The notes beneath the pieces were generated by a model. The model ran no database searches, was not told the origin of the DNA, and was given only the letters and a program-made list of their open reading frames with translations. From Cololabis saira (lineage: Eukaryota; Chordata; Actinopteri; Beloniformes; Belonidae): 64,000 bases of DNA. Where the stretch lies: positions 14,771,941-14,835,940 of the forward strand of contig NC_084607.1 in NCBI RefSeq assembly GCF_033807715.1. The letters run 5' to 3'. This document shows positions 22,257 to 34,191 of this stretch, piece by piece (within the stretch, counting starts at the first letter, position 1; every line of letters starts with the position of its first letter). The translations under genes were made by a program, and so were the position numbers.

Positions 22257-22867
22257 TTGACTGGCATGGCAGCACCAACAGGACTCAGCAGTCTGACCAG
22301 CACTTGCCTTGCTCTTAAATCCACTACTAGATCTAATACACTGTCAAATCACCGGAAGCTGTCATGGCTGTTTGTGGAGCAGAGATTAGCTTCTAGTTTG
22401 GCTGGATTTTTTAGGAACATTTGTTCAAATAAAAAGCCAGAATGCTTATACAGAAATATTAATTACACTAGTGATAGACACAGACATAACACTAGACATG
22501 TTGCAATGGGTCGATTCACAATGCCTAAGCCGAGAACTGAGGCAATGAGGAACACAGTCATGTACAGGGCAATGACTTTCTGGAACTCTTTGCCAGCATG
22601 TATTACAGAAATTAACGATAAAAGGCAGTTTAAGAAACGCCTGAAGGACTTTCTTATACACAATGAAAATATTGTAATTTAACTTTTAACTTTTTTTATG
22701 CTGTAATGAATTGTTCTCTCTTGCAATATTTGTATTTTTATTTTTATTTTTAATTCAATGTTTTTGTATGTATTTTGTAGGATATTTTGAGGACCCCAGG
22801 AAGAATAGCTGTTGCCAAGTGTAACAGCTAATGGGGATCCTAAATAAACTAAAACTAAAACTAAAAC
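22257..22867 (+). mobile_element. 5'-truncated LINE with C-terminus and 3' tail
   Basis: A 141-codon frame (22257-22682) encodes the end of a LINE polyprotein: KKPECLYRNINYTSDRHRHN, TRHVAMGRFTMPKPRTEAMR, then MYRAMTFWNSLPACITEIND and KKRLKDFL. The 'YNTRHA...RFxxPKPRTEAMKxTVxYRAMxxWNSLP' pattern is diagnostic of CR1/L2-type elements in fish. After the stop, a 190-bp 3' UTR with AATGGGGATCCTAAATAAA leads to an (ACTAAA)n tail at about 22845-22867. The C-terminal frame is intact, so the copy is younger than most here. Confidence 0.9.
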
Positions 22868-22970
22868 TCATGCTGCACCCTCCTATGTGATCTCTTGCTT
22901 GTGTTGTTCTCTCAGATGTAAGTCGCTTTGGATAAAAGCACCTGCTAAATGACAGTAGTAGTAGTAAGTG
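22868..22970 (+). mobile_element. SINE/LINE-type 3' tail
   Basis: GATGTAAGTCGCTTTGGATA followed by AAAGCACCTGCTAAATGACA and GTA repeats is a ubiquitous teleost retroposon 3' end. It directly abuts the preceding LINE tail. No tRNA-like head is visible, so only the 3' module is present. Confidence 0.8.
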
Positions 22971-24973
22971 AACGGCTGTTGCTGGCCGCGCGAGGATCAA
23001 CTAGGAGGTGTTGAAGGGGAACTACTGCACATGTTGCACACAGTAGTTATCAAATGTGTTTGTTTCAGGCACAAATTCAGAGACAGGACGATACACTGAC
23101 AAAAAAACAAAAAGCAATAAAAAAGTTCATTCTTTTTTTTTGTGTAACGTGAGGAAGGATACGGAGATGGGGCAGCCACCGTCTGTCAGGAGTATGTTCA
23201 CAGAGGAGCAGAGTTTGACAATCTATTGTTGTTACAAGTTTGTATGAACGTATTATTTTTTTATTCTTTTCGTAGAGAAAAGAATTGTATGAAACATCAA
23301 CTCAAACTCAACTGACTATCTATGAAGCCCACGTGGGGTTAGGTTTCAACTCTAAAATAGCTTATTATGAGTGAAGCATTGCTTCAAAAGCACAAAGGCT
23401 GCCATCCACTTGATCACTTGGCGAACGAGACAGCTTGATATCGATTCATGTAGGAACTGACTCATTACATTTGGTTCAACGGGAACGTGTGCATTGCCAG
23501 ATAATGGCAGCAGGGTTGGGCCAGCTGAGGGAGTTTCAGTCCCCTTTGTAGAAAATGACACGAAAGACCATCACACCATTTGAAGGTAGCGTTGAGCGTT
23601 TTAAATTGGTACCTGCTGTCAGATGGATCTGTGAAGTTCTGTGGAGTCTTGAGCCAAAAAAACATGAAAGCTCCACAACAAAGCAGACCTTTTGACAGGA
23701 AATTGCAACATCTGTGACATGAAAGGACAAAAGAAAAAAAAATATTTTAGCAGGTCAGACCGATGACTGAGACATATAATTTTCGGACAACATTTCCAGT
23801 TATATAAAGCCACCTAAGTACATCCAAAGGCAACATATAGTGCTAATGCTAGTTGCTTGGCACTTTTAAAACAAAATCCCCCTCTAAAATAGTGAAACTT
23901 TTGTCAACAATCTTTTCCACACTTTTAATCAACTAACCACCATGTATTGAACATTCTATTAACAACTAAGTAAAACAGAAAGTGACAACAAATATAAAAA
24001 CAAGTCATGAATGATTCATCAGCAATGTTCTGTTAGCAAATCAAACTGCAACAAAGCCTGTGATTAACAGTGTTCTGTCAGGGAGCATGCAGGGAATGTT
24101 TCCTTTTAAAAGTCTGGCAAAAGGCAAGTAACAACACTTCCTTTAATTTGTCTTCACAACACTTCATACACAGAAAGCTGCGAAAGACAAAAAAAACTTT
24201 CCGTAGCTGTCAGTAAAAGTGACAGCAAGATTCTGAGCTACAGTTTCTACAAAGACATTCCTCTAAAAAGCCTCCAGAAGATTACACTTAAAACTGTTTG
24301 CTAAAACCATTTTCTCTCAAGCAATAAGAAACCAGAACAATCTAATAACTGCTAGAAAGGTCAAATCCTGAATACAATCAGCCTTTGTTTTATATACCTT
24401 TTCTTGTGTTTGCAGACTTTACGTTGTTGCCTCATTAAAATGCATCCATCTATTGGACTAGCGTTGTAGATTACAGGGACTGAGTCGTGTGTGGGTAGAA
24501 CAGGTAAGCACAAGCAGAACTGTTGCTATGGTGTTCGTTTTGAAAGTACTCTTCATGTTTCAACATATCAGACTTGCGTGGGCAAAGTCTGTGCAGTTGT
24601 CACCCACCCGACCTCCTGAGATCAAGTCACATTTCTCAGAGCTGTATTTGATCTTGAATATAATGTATTAAGAGAAATCTTGACAGTAAGCCCTGATAAA
24701 CCAGGGAAAGAAAGTCAAAATCAATGAATATCTTTTAAGATGCAGTGACACACCATATCAAATTAGAACCTGTATAGTTGAAAAATGAAACACTTATGAT
24801 GCAAAGGGTGTATCTCTGCAAAAACAAACACAATAAGGGAAATTAAGTTAAAAAGAACCACAGTTTCACATCGGCAACACTGTCTCTCAGTGTCAATGGA
24901 TGATGTCAATGAATTTCCTATGAAGAATTAATTGTTGCACTATATGTATATTTATATACATACAGTGGATCAA
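22971..24973. other. Unique or unclassified sequence, no gene recognised
   Basis: Overlapping minus-strand frames at 23352-23813 and the frames near 23056-23179 show no protein family. No transposon ends detected. It could include internal Harbinger sequence, given the flanking pieces. Confidence 0.4.

Positions 24974-25062
<89 letters not shown>
24974..25062. repeat. (TA)n microsatellite, 89 bp
   Basis: TA array with one TG interruption near 24998. Confidence 0.98.
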
Positions 25063-25064
<2 letters not shown>

Positions 25065-25270
25065 AGGAGACAGGTAGAAACGCATGGTTTCTCTTTGTTG
25101 AACCTGCCAGTGTGGGTGTACGTGGGTGTGCTTCATGGGCTCAGTTACCATGGTAATAGACTCGGGCTAAGATTTAACTCGCTTTCTACGACAGAAAACC
25201 CCCCAATTCAGGGTTAGTTTCAACATAACCCACTTTCTGGAACAGATTCATGATCCTAATTAAATGGTTC
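25063..25270. mobile_element. Harbinger-type foldback repeat fragment
   Basis: AACTCGCTTTCTACGACAGA and AACCCACTTTCTGGAACAG with CAGTTACCATGGTAA resemble the same family as 20905-21360, in opposite orientation. It may be the other end of one decayed element. Confidence 0.4.
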
Positions 25271-25994
25271 AGCAAAAGCTTGTTATCAACTTCTGCACAA
25301 GCCCCTTAATGCACCTTTGATTAAAGTGAATTTTCTTTCACCAAGAGAACTTCCAAAACCAGCATGAAAATGGCTCCGGAGAACCAGAGGTGGTAATCGC
25401 TGGCATAATTTCTCTTAGCACTGAAACTTTAAACCTGAGAAGCTTCTCTTTATAGAACTGTAGGACACTTAACTTAGAAGACACACAAGGACAACTTAGT
25501 TGGAAAGTATAACTACTGAATGCTTCAATAAACTTAGGACATTAAATGTGAACTGTAATTCCCACTACAGTATATCAAAAATTATTACCCACCTGAGTCG
25601 GAGATGTACTGTTAAAACTCTACTCCCCTTTAAGAGTCAGCAGCGGTGCAGGAGGATAGGGAGCCAACTGCTCTTTTATTGTTGACAGTTGACAGTTGGG
25701 TCTGTCACCGTCCAGTCAGATAGAGGGTTAAAGAGATGGGCAAAATCTGCAACTGCAACTTCAGAATCTTTCACACAGTTTTGTGCTTTGCATCTGTGAA
25801 CCGAAAGTTTACAAAAGAATTTCTGTTTTTTTTCCTCAAAAATAAATCTTTTTTACTGCCATGCAGATCATTTTCTACACATTCACAAAATTGAATTTTC
25901 AGGCGGATTTCTTTTACAGGATGAAAAATTTGATTTGCAACTTTGAAATTATTTTACTGCAATATCATTTTGGCGTTATATTGAGAACATAATT
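25271..25994. other. Unique sequence, no gene recognised
   Basis: Only short frames; no repeat recognised. Confidence 0.45.
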
Positions 25995-26019
25995 TTCCTT
26001 TCAGCTGTCCCCTTCAGAG

Positions 26020-29000
26020 GTTGCCACAGCGAATACTCCGCCTCCATCTAACCCAATCCTCTGCATCCTCTTCTATCACACCAACTAACTTCATGTCCTC
26101 TTTCACTCCACCCATAAATCTCCTCTTTGGCCTCCTCCGGGCCCTCCCTCCTGGCAGTTCTAACCTCATCATTCTTCTACCAATATATTCACTATCCTTC
26201 CTCTGTACATGTCCAAACCCTCTCAGTCTGACCTCTCTGACTTTCTCTACACAATTTCTAATATGTACCCTCTCGTTAATGCACTAATTCCTGATCCTAT
26301 CCATCCCTTGACACATCTAAAGAGAACCTAAACATTTTAACCTCTGCTACTTCCAACTCTGCCGCTTGCCTTTTCTGCAGGGCCACAATCTTTAAACCAT
26401 CCAACATTGCAGGTCTCACCACCGTCTTGTACATCTTTCCTTTCATTCTTGCTGATACTCACACATCACCCCTGATGCCGTTTCAACCCATTCCAACCTG
26501 CTTGCAGACGCTTCTTCACCTCTTTTCTAAACGCTCTTGCCCTGGACTGTTGACCTAAAGTACTTAAAATCCTCACCCTTCTTTAGCTCTACTCTCTGTA
26601 GCCTCACTGTTTCACTTGGAGCCCGCTCATTTACACACATATTCTGTCTTGCTGCGGCTAACCTTCATTCCTCTTGTTTTCAGGGCATACCTTTTTATAC
26701 TTTCTTCTACCTGCTTCCAGCTCTCACTACAGAACACAATATCATCTGCATATGTCATAGTCTATGGAAATTCCTCTCTCACCTCATCTATCAGCCTGTC
26801 CATCAACATAGCGAACAAGAAGGGGCTCAGAGCCCGTACTTGATGCAGTCCCACCTCCACCTTGAACTCTTCTGTCACACCTTTGGCACACCTGACCACT
26901 CTTACAGCTCCCATACATGTCCTACAACACTCTAACATACTTCTCTGCTATTCCAGACTTCCTCATATAATACCTCCTCACTCAGCATGCTGTCATATGC
27001 TTTCTCAAGGTCTACAATGACACAATGCAACTCCTTCTGACCTCTTTATTTTTCTATCAACATTCTTAAAGCAAATATTGCATCTGTTGTATTTTTGTTC
27101 TCATGGGAATGAAACCATACTGCTGTCCACAAATGTTCCCTTCTGTCCCTTGTCTAGCTTCCATGATTATTTCCCATAACTTCTTTGTATGGCTCATCAG
27201 CTATTACAGTTTTTCTCGATCATTTTGGCCCATTTTTCCATTCACAGTTTACTTTTTCAAAACAGCTCACACAAAGCCCTTAACAGAAGCTGAAATAACC
27301 AAAACACTTTATGATGTTTGCAGAATGACACCACTTTCTCAAAACTTGTCACACATCCATCAAAACCAAACTTTTCCATCAAAACCTACAATTTTTTCTC
27401 AATTGAACATGTATGTTTTCTCATTTATTTAACAATGGATAACAAAATTGAAACTACAGCTATCAATATCAACTTTTGTTCAACACCCTCATAGTATTGA
27501 CTATTTTACAACTGACAACATACTACAATTTGGGTTTTGTATTGAGCACTCTAACTTAGTTATATAACTTAGAAATATACTGTCACAGAGAAAATGTCAG
27601 AAAATGTGTATACAGTAAAATATTGTAGATCTGTTTTTGTATTGCTGAAGTTCCTGTCAACACCATTGATTTACATTTGTTCTACTGTGTACAAAATGGC
27701 AAGATTCTGACAGAAAAATATTTATTGCAGTACTTGTCATATGCACATACTGTAAGCAATCAAAATGACAGGGTTAAATATGCAGTACAACAAAGGTCGA
27801 TTCTCAAAGAAAGTACTGTAAATGAAACACAATGAAATGAAACCCTGTAAATATGTAAAAAATAAAAATACAGGAAAATTACGCATTGTCGACACGGGCC
27901 TGACGATCAGGCCACATGTTCTCATCCACATGTTCTCATCCACGTCCTCCTCGATCCATGCTTGGTGTCAACTTCAAGCTATTGACCTCTTTGATAGGTT
28001 GAGGACTACTTGCTTTGTTTTGCAAAGAGTGTTCACACAGGTGCTGATCATTTTTAGAATTGAGAGAGCAGTTCCAATTGGCTGCTACAAAGTGTCTGCA
28101 ATGTGTTGCCATGGTAAATCAGTTATGTTTTGTGTCTCTTTGTGAGAAGTGTGTTAACTGTTTTGAAAAGTGTATTAAAAGTCAAAGAAAATTGTGTGAA
28201 AGCAATGAGAAATAGTTAACTGATTCGCCAGAGAGGACTCTTGCTGTGCAAAGAAGGTGTGAGCATTAGATAAAGTTGACCCATGATGTGCAAAATGTGT
28301 CAAAGCAATCGAGAAAAACTGTAACTCATCTAGTCTCCCTTCTTATTAAAAATGAGCACCAGCACACTTCACTTCTCCTCCATTCCCCAGGCAGCCTCTC
28401 ACTGTCTGAGATCTTGTTGAATGTCCTCATCAAAAACTCAACTGCCATTAGTCCTAGACACTTCCATACCTCCACAGGTATCAAGACCAACTGTTTTTCC
28501 ACTCTCTATCCTCTTCAATGCCCTTCTCACTTCAGCTGTAGTAATCTTTGCTGACTCGTGGTCCCCATCGGTCCCCTTCTCTACTCTTTGTTGTTTTTCC
28601 ATTTCCCTAATTCATCAACTCTTCAAAGTACTCCATCCTCCAATCACACCTCTGGCACCAATCAATACATTTCCATCCGTATCCATAATCTCTCTAGCTT
28701 GCTGTACGTATTTCCAGTCTCTATCTACTGTATCTGCCTTGTCAACCAGTATAAATCATTATCTTATCTTTGGTCTTTGCCACCTCTACCGTCACCTTAC
28801 GTTGCTTCTCCCTTTATGTTCATGTCAACCCTCTTCAGTTGTCTGTGTCCTCCTTCTTCTCTGCTAACCTATTTCTCTATACCTCCTCCCGCACCTCCTC
28901 ATTTCACCACCAAGTCTTCTTCGTTTCCTGCCAGATGACTAGTACTCTCTTACCTTTCTCCTGATCACATTATATGCAGTTGTCCAGTCATCTAGGAGAA

Positions 29001-29160
29001 CCTTTTGACCACCCAGAGCTGAACTCCTCTCTGGAAACCACAACAACACTCATCCTTTTTCAATTTCTGCCACCTTTCCACTTGGACTCATGAACACATC
29101 GAATATTCACCTTCCTCCTCTGCATCATGTCAACCAATTCTTATGTCAACCAGTTTTTCT
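26020..29160 (-). pseudogene. RTE-type endonuclease/reverse transcriptase relic
   Basis: The protein would have copied element RNA into DNA at a nicked target. On the minus strand the start of the endonuclease is visible as ELVDMMQRRKVNI (29104-29140) and SKWKG. It then jumps to VVVVSREE near 29030, so the rest of the nuclease is deleted. A TWW.NEEV block follows near 28905-28920, matching 'KxTWWWNEEVQ' before the reverse transcriptase. The catalytic YADD is encoded at 26741-26752 in the context TMTYADDIV, preceded by a stop. Stops, frameshifts and an inserted transposon make it a pseudogene. Confidence 0.88.
27207..28321. mobile_element. Tc1/mariner element nested in the RTE LINE
   Basis: The ends are perfect 14-bp inverted repeats, CAGTTTTTCTCGAT, with weaker similarity continuing inward (TTTTG.C.CATTTT). 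TA lies directly outside both ends (27205-27206 and 28322-28323), the duplication expected for Tc1/mariner. On removal, the LINE sequence runs continuously from CTCATCAGCTATTA to ACTCATCTAGTCTCCC. The 1115-bp interior has no readable transposase, though a short minus-strand acidic frame near 27930 may derive from one. Non-autonomous. Confidence 0.93.
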
Positions 29161-29520
29161 CATCAAAGTTCCAACTCAGCCTTGGTCTCTTGCCTTTCCT
29201 TCTGTCTCTCTTGTCTACGGATCCACCTTCCTCCTCTCCTTGTTTGATCAACAGTAGCCCAATTTCCATCAGCACCCTTTAGGTCAACAGCACCGATGGC
29301 GGTCATTGTTACTGTAACAGGGGCCTAGACCGATCCAGTTTGGGGTTTGCGGGTCTTGAGATTTGCATCTTTAGCTTAGCATAAGTTTAATGTTGGATGC
29401 CCTTCCTGACAAAACCCTATGCATTTATCTGGGCTTGGGACCAGCTCAAAAAGACACTGGCTTGTGACTCCCTGAGACTGGATTGTAACCATCATGGGAG
29501 AACAGGACACCATAAATATG

Positions 29521-31915
29521 GTGGAAATAGCACTGTGAAGACGGAGCAGCAACTGCTGCCAACTTTGTTGTCCTTGGCATCAGGTACGCGGGAGGAACCT
29601 GCAGCAAAGTTTATTTTCTGTGAAGCCTGTTTTCACACGTGTGCTCATGCCCAATGAGCCTGTGTGACACAGGTTTATGGTGGTGCGATGCAGGCGGAAA
29701 CCATTTCTTTCAGAAAGTTGAAATACTAATATGGATGCAAATCAATTTGCTCAGTCTGAAAATGTTTAACAAAAACTGACCAATATGAAAGTAGCCTTTC
29801 TCTGCTCACTCTTTTGCTCGCAAATAGAATACCACCTTAATTGTTGAGCTCCGACAATTCAAACAAAATTACTTCAGTGGACACAAATATCATAAATCTC
29901 AATGCATCTGACCTTGGTTTTGTCAGACAGCCAGTGCGGTGGGTGGAAGGTCCTGGATGGAAAGCAAAACCTGTAGAAAAAAGAATCACTTGAGCGCAAA
30001 ATGCGATTCAACTCAATTCAGTCCTTTTTTTGCCTCAAAATTCTTAACAAGAGGCGGTACCTGAGAATTAACCACACAAATATCTCTCAAAATAAGTAAT
30101 GAAACAAACTTAAATTAATTGATTTGGGGTGTAAAATCAAAGAACAATGTTTAATGATTTAACTGAATCCAGTTTATTTTTTTAAATGTGTGTTTTTACT
30201 GTACAAATTCAGTTTATTTCATTGCATTTCTCCTGTCTGAGTCCTTTGCATGTGTGGCAAGTATATTGCAGAATAATCTCATTATAAATTACATTATGTG
30301 GAATGGCACACTCAGCATGAGCTGCTTGAACAGGAGTTGATTTAGAGGCAAGAAAAGAAAGTCAGTGTTTCACAGACCAAGAACACATGCGAACATACGT
30401 ATACGAGATTACAAAAGTGCATGGGGCTATACTGCAGCGCAATAATATAGTTTCCCCTTCGACTTTGAGAGATTTTAGTTTTACCTACAATGCTGTTCTC
30501 CTCCTGCTGTCTTATCCAGTGAGACTTGACAGGGTATGAATTCAAATTATTTCCACTTGTCTTTTTGCTTCTTTCAGCCTTCTGATTTTATGCTGTAATC
30601 GTATATCTTTGTATGGATTGTCCAATTGTCAATTGTCCAGAGTGTCATCACTTTGACATTTTACCTAAACCTTTTTTACATGATCCAACTTCTCTCTGTG
30701 GCATTGTTTTATTTTATCAGCCTAACCCCTTTAACAAGGGTTCAATCCACATATCAACAAGCGGCTTTATGCAGATAAACTGGGATTTTGGGTTTGTTGT
30801 TATCTACCTGGCTTTGATTAAAATTCTTTGCACAGATGCAAAAACATAAAAGCCAACTTCGATCACAGCTGAGCAAAACCAGTGTGGCCACATCATGTTA
30901 TTTCAAGCACGTGAGCATCGTAATAAACTCTTAAGCACTCCCAATGATTAGCTATTGCATAAGCTGAAACGGTGCCAGGGTTTAGGGCTGGTTTTAATGC
31001 AGTTTGGGCACCGCTTGGCTTGGGCTGCTTTCCAAAAGAACAATTTAAGAGAATTACTGGAGGCACGTCAAGTTGTCAGGATAGAATCCCATCAATATGA
31101 GGCCAAAAAAAAATCTATCTTGAGAGTACATTCACATGTGGCTTTGCTAATTAGCTGTATGTTTATCTTTTTTTTTTCACGGCAGAGGTAAGTTTTCTCT
31201 TCTATCCCTTGTTAACTTTAAGCAACCACAGGGTGCTGAGTGTTGCGCGTGTGACAGTCCTCCTCAGTGGACCTATGAATGCAGCATCATGCTGTGTGAT
31301 TCTGTTGTATTCATGAAAAGTGAATTGTGTTTACACCGTGTGGGTGGATACACAGATATTCATCATTACATAATAGCGACGTCCTCTTGATTTTGTTTCA
31401 TTTTATTTTCAACTACCTCAATTACATCTTTTTGGAAGAGGCAAAAAGAACTTAGTATTTTATGCATCTGGCACTAGGTATAATTGCCACCATCATTATT
31501 TGTACGGTCATGGGGAATGATAACAACTGGCCATTAAAGCACTGAGTGATTTCTAATCATATCGGTGCTTTAGTTATTTTAGTTATTTGTTAACAGTAGA
31601 TTTTATATCAGCAGAATTCCTTCTAAACCAACCGTTTGCATTTTTACTTTTCAGAGTTCGTATGAACATCTAATTAAGAGATTTTATGCTTTTCTGGGCA
31701 AAGCAATTTAAACAGCCATATGTTTTCCGGCACGTGCATTCTCAAATCAAACGCTTAAATGGGTGCTAAAAAATAATATTGAAAAATGATTCTACACTGC
31801 AAGGAGTTCAGAGTCACATCCATTGTGGTTGCTTTGACGTAAACGTACCCTTTCCGGTAATGTCTAATCACAGACAACATTTATGGGAAAAAATAAAATA
31901 ATATCTTGTAAAGTT
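29521..31915. other. Long unique stretch, no gene recognised
   Basis: About 2.4 kb with only short frames (up to about 80 codons) and no repeat recognised. Confidence 0.45.
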
Positions 31916-31919
31916 AAAT

Positions 31920-32250
31920 GACGTTTTCAGGATTGCATTTCCCTCTTCTGGTGCCTCGTGGGGCTGCTGGTGGCGGGGGTCCGGACTCCTTCCTTGTCTG
32001 CTTCTGGTCTCTCGGGTGGCGTGGTTGTGCCCTCCCTCCTCCACGCCTTGTTTTCACCTTGCACACACACATTTACACAGATATACACACCACACTCACC
32101 TACATGCTTACCCCACAGCCTTGGGGACAAATAACTGCAGTGGTTTTGATTCAGTTTTAGACCTGGGATGGTTGTTGTCATTTTCTCCTCCTGCTTCTGT
32201 TTTCTGCTTGTTTTTTTCTCTCTTTCAGACTCCAAATATACAGTCTGACT
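31920..32250 (+). mobile_element. Unclassified teleost retroposon-like repeat
   Basis: CCCTCTTCTGGTGCCTCGTG, GGTGGCGGGGGTCCGGACTC, the CACACA-rich middle, and GACCTGGGATGGTTGTTGTC before TTTTTCTCTCTTTCAGACTC follow in order a high-copy fish repeat that I remember but cannot name. The open frames across it on both strands are by-products. No ends defined. Confidence 0.45.
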
Positions 32251-32895
32251 GGAGACAAGACGAATAACAGCTCCTGCACTTACTGCGCTTGATAAAAGAA
32301 GATTCATCACTGCAATGAGAAGCAAAGAAAGGTGACATCAAATATTCTTTATTCACCTGACTTTCTTCAGATGCACAACCTTTATCACCGCGGGGCAATG
32401 TACGAAGAACATTATTGGGTACACAATGCAAATATAATGAATCTGTTTGTGAAGAAACACTTTATGGATAGTTTAAAAAGTTGGGATGGATAAAAAACAA
32501 AAGCAAAGCAGGGATTTTTATGTTCACTTTTATTTGATTGCAGGCAGTTTGAACCCAAAACATTTCATGGTACAAGAAATAAAGCTTGTCAGTTTCTCCC
32601 AAAAAGATTTAAAAGGCAGATTGATGTGAACAAAATACACCTTTTCACCTTTCCTGTCTTGTCATGTCTGTCCAAGATGTCCACGGGTAACATAAGGCTT
32701 CTTTTTAGCGCAATCAAGCTTTAAGTTGCATTTGTGACTGTAGATTGAACAAGTCTCCATGCTGCTGTGCAGTGCTGCCATCAACTCATCTTTGACACTG
32801 TTGACCCAGGCTCATCAGGAAAATCCTCTCTTTATTTCTGGACTAAAAGCACACATTCCTACACTCACATCCTGTTTACTTTCCTGTACAAATAA
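32251..32895. other. Unique sequence, no gene recognised
   Basis: Nothing recognised. Confidence 0.45.
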
Positions 32896-33575
32896 TTCAG
32901 TAACACATTGGTTATCTCCATTTTAAAGGGTCCTACCATCAGTCAGGTCCTAACAAAACCCACAAATGACAGCCGTAATGTCATCTTGGTAATTAAGAGC
33001 CTGGAGCAACATCTGAAGAGATTCAAGGTGAACCCCATGGTCGAAGTGCCAGACCACACCATCCATCACCATTTGAACCAAAGTGAACCTAATGGAAGAA
33101 GACTGAGGAGGCCTCTATTGAAATCAAGTCATGAAAAAAAGCCACACTGGAATTTGTTAAAAGGCGTATTGATACAAATCACAAAGCTTCTGGCAGAAAG
33201 ATCTGTGGACAGATGAAACAAATCCAGAGCTTTTTGGCCAGTCACATTAGCTCTATGTTAAAAGATGCAAAAGTGATGTAATAAACTGAAAAAAGGAGCA
33301 TCTGTTGAAAAAAATCTGAAACATGCAGTCTGCAGAAGACGCTCTTCAAATCTGAGACAGCTGCAGCAGTTTGCTCAGATGAGTGGACCAAAACGCCTGT
33401 CTACAGGTGCAGCAGCCACGTTGGGCATTGTAGAAATCCCTTAATTGCAGTATTATCTAAAAGTTTGTACAACTAAATGGCTCCCTATTTCATTGTACAA
33501 ACGCCCCATCATTTTTTGTCCAGGTCCATTTCACTGGTTTTTCCTTTCTTTTGTAATTTCATTATGTTGAACCAC
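32896..33575 (+). mobile_element. Tc1-like transposon fossil
   Basis: This remnant keeps fragments of a Tc1 transposase (33050-33430) and downstream fish-Tc1 sequence, such as CCATCATTTTTTGTCCAGGT and ATTTCATTATGTTGAACCAC. Terminal inverted repeats were not identified, so the ends are approximate. Confidence 0.8.
33050..33430 (+). pseudogene. Tc1 transposase relic with internal deletion
   Basis: The first block reads HTIHHHLNQSEPNGRRLRRP, then LLKSSHEKKPHWNLLKGVL. Tc1 proteins have 'TTVRRxLHxAGLxGRRPRRKPLLSxxHKKARLEFAKxHL'. After a frameshift comes LWTDET, where the aspartate codon at 33212-33214 is the first residue of the DDE triad, then PELFGQS. The second block, KNLKHAVCRRRSSNLRQLQQF followed by AQ, is near the C-terminus, so the segment holding the second D and the E has been deleted. 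Tc1 transposases cut and paste the element at TA sites; this one cannot. Confidence 0.82.
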
Positions 33576-34183
33576 AATTCAAAAGCAATGTCTGCATGTT
33601 TTCATGTTTGCAATTCCCCAGCAGCTTCAGACTAAAATACATTTCTCTCCAGTCTTTTCCAAGGATTTCTTTTTAATTGGAAGAAAAAAACGAAAACTGC
33701 AATACAAAAAAAAAAACTGTTCCTCTCTGAGGTTTGATGAGATCCCACAGGGACCTGAGGTCTGCAGGGCTTTTTGCATGGTCTGCTCTAACTGCATCTT
33801 TAAATCCGTAACTGTTCATCTGCTGCCAAAATAATTGTGAGGAATGGACATCAGACATGTCTGTTCACACGACCTCTGCCCTGTTCTCTGCCAGTGGCGG
33901 GCTACCTAAAGTAACAAAAATCGATTAACTCCACAGACTCAATTACTTTGTGTCAACCGAATAGCTATGGATACATCACAAGTCTGACAGAGCAGGTCTT
34001 GATTATACCAGAAGTCTGTTAAAGGTCTGCTCTGGACTTTTGAGTTAATTTGAAGTAGTTTTGACTGGGAACAGAAAATGTTTTTGCGAAAAACGGAAAG
34101 GAGAGGACAGTTCGTGGTGTCTGCTTCAAAGGAATTGGACCAGTAGCCAGAACCTTTTGTGACATAATAGTCCAGTTTGCATG
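33576..34183. other. Unique sequence, no gene recognised
   Basis: Nothing recognised; short opposed frames only. Confidence 0.45.
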
Positions 34184-34191
34184 ACAATCGG

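Larger units (their letters stand above)
25995..29520 (-). mobile_element. RTE-type LINE, antisense, interrupted
   Basis: The plus strand is the reverse complement of an RTE-like (CFDP2-type) LINE common in fish. It begins at the element's 3' side with GGTTGCCACAGCGAATACTC and ends near its 5' side with GTTGGATGCCCTTCCTGACA and GGGCTTGGGACCAGCTC. The copy is about 2.4 kb once the 1.1-kb insertion at 27207-28321 is removed. Most of the endonuclease domain is missing, and stops occur throughout. Both halves join in register across the insertion. Confidence 0.9.

Noticed and set aside
22257..22682. 141-codon frame as a host gene
   Set aside because: It is the C-terminal end of a LINE polyprotein followed by a LINE 3' tail.
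26537..26935. 132-codon plus-strand frame
   Set aside because: Antisense of the LINE reverse-transcriptase region that contains the YADD codons.
28421..28938. Long plus-strand frames of 126 and 148 codons
   Set aside because: They are antisense shadows of the RTE-type LINE coded on the minus strand.
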